From the NCBI GenBank assembly GCA_903933715.1, contig CAIZLD010000076.1, positions 1-41,945 on the forward strand: a DNA stretch of 41,945 bases, read 5' to 3'. The stretch comes from an uncultured Spartobacteria bacterium. GTDB taxonomy: Bacteria > Verrucomicrobiota > Verrucomicrobiia > Chthoniobacterales > Chthoniobacteraceae. This document shows positions 41,888 through 41,945 of the stretch, one piece after another; the stretch's first letter is position 1, and the number at the start of each line of letters is the position of its first letter. The notes under the pieces are model-generated. The model had not been told where the DNA came from. It did no database searches and saw only the letters and a list, made by a program, of their open reading frames with translations. Made by a program: the position numbers and the translations under genes.

Positions 41888-41945
41888 CCCCTGTCTGTGA
41901 ATCTCCGATTCAAAAACCGCGAGTTTACAGATCAAGCCTTCTGGA

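Noticed and set aside
1-41945. tRNA, rRNA, CRISPR or transposase genes
   Set aside because: I scanned for T-loop-like GGTTCGAATCC strings, regular spaced repeats and DDE or HUH transposase frames and found none that hold up.

Overview
The window looks like a chromosomal segment of a Verrucomicrobiota-type bacterium. The pointers are leuCD of the archaeal/homoaconitase-like type, a cdaA-glmM linkage, many short palindromic intergenic repeats, almost no Shine-Dalgarno sequences, and small verrucomicrobial-style hypothetical proteins. This placement is an inference from gene content; no rRNA or marker tree was available. Most of the window is GC-rich, but the polysaccharide genes at about 13.6-20.4 kb are clearly poorer in GC. 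No rRNA, tRNA, CRISPR array, transposase or integrase gene was seen.

Layout. 1-3.2 kb: leuC-leuD (minus) and a HIT protein (plus) lie between two inverted copies of a ~265 bp palindromic, MITE-like repeat. 3.2-4.5 kb: a class III aminotransferase. 4.5-12.0 kb, all minus: purH, pdxJ, acpS, corA, an MnmC-like methyltransferase, then an AlgI-type MBOAT acyltransferase with an AlgJ/AlgX-like partner. 12.1-27.2 kb: a polysaccharide locus, nearly all plus and often with ATGA-type overlaps. It holds a second MBOAT plus SGNH-like partner, a flippase, a hexapeptide acyltransferase, a GT10-like enzyme, a Wzy/ligase-like membrane protein, three GT2s, a GT4 and three unusual kinase-like proteins. One gene of an uncharacterised capsule-cluster family is inverted inside it. 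27.3-30.6 kb, minus: one giant protein with three glycosyltransferase domains (GT9-GT2-GT4).

30.7-41.9 kb: a secreted basic protein, an FKBP-type prolyl isomerase (each followed by a hairpin terminator), folD, a lipoprotein, a Pro/Thr-repeat exported protein, alr, a solo RelE-like protein with a tiny membrane protein, folP, cdaA, a 46-residue CdaR/YbbR-like membrane microprotein hidden between cdaA and glmM, glmM, bioD and citrate synthase.

How the genes fit together: the middle third could build, modify (O-acylate), flip and polymerise an extracellular or surface glycan. The right third joins folate metabolism (folD, folP), cell-wall precursors (alr, glmM) and c-di-AMP signalling (cdaA). 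The most novel candidates are the CdaR-like microprotein overlapping cdaA and glmM, the nucleotidyltransferase/pseudo-kinase protein with its two kinase-like neighbours, and the three-domain glycosyltransferase.
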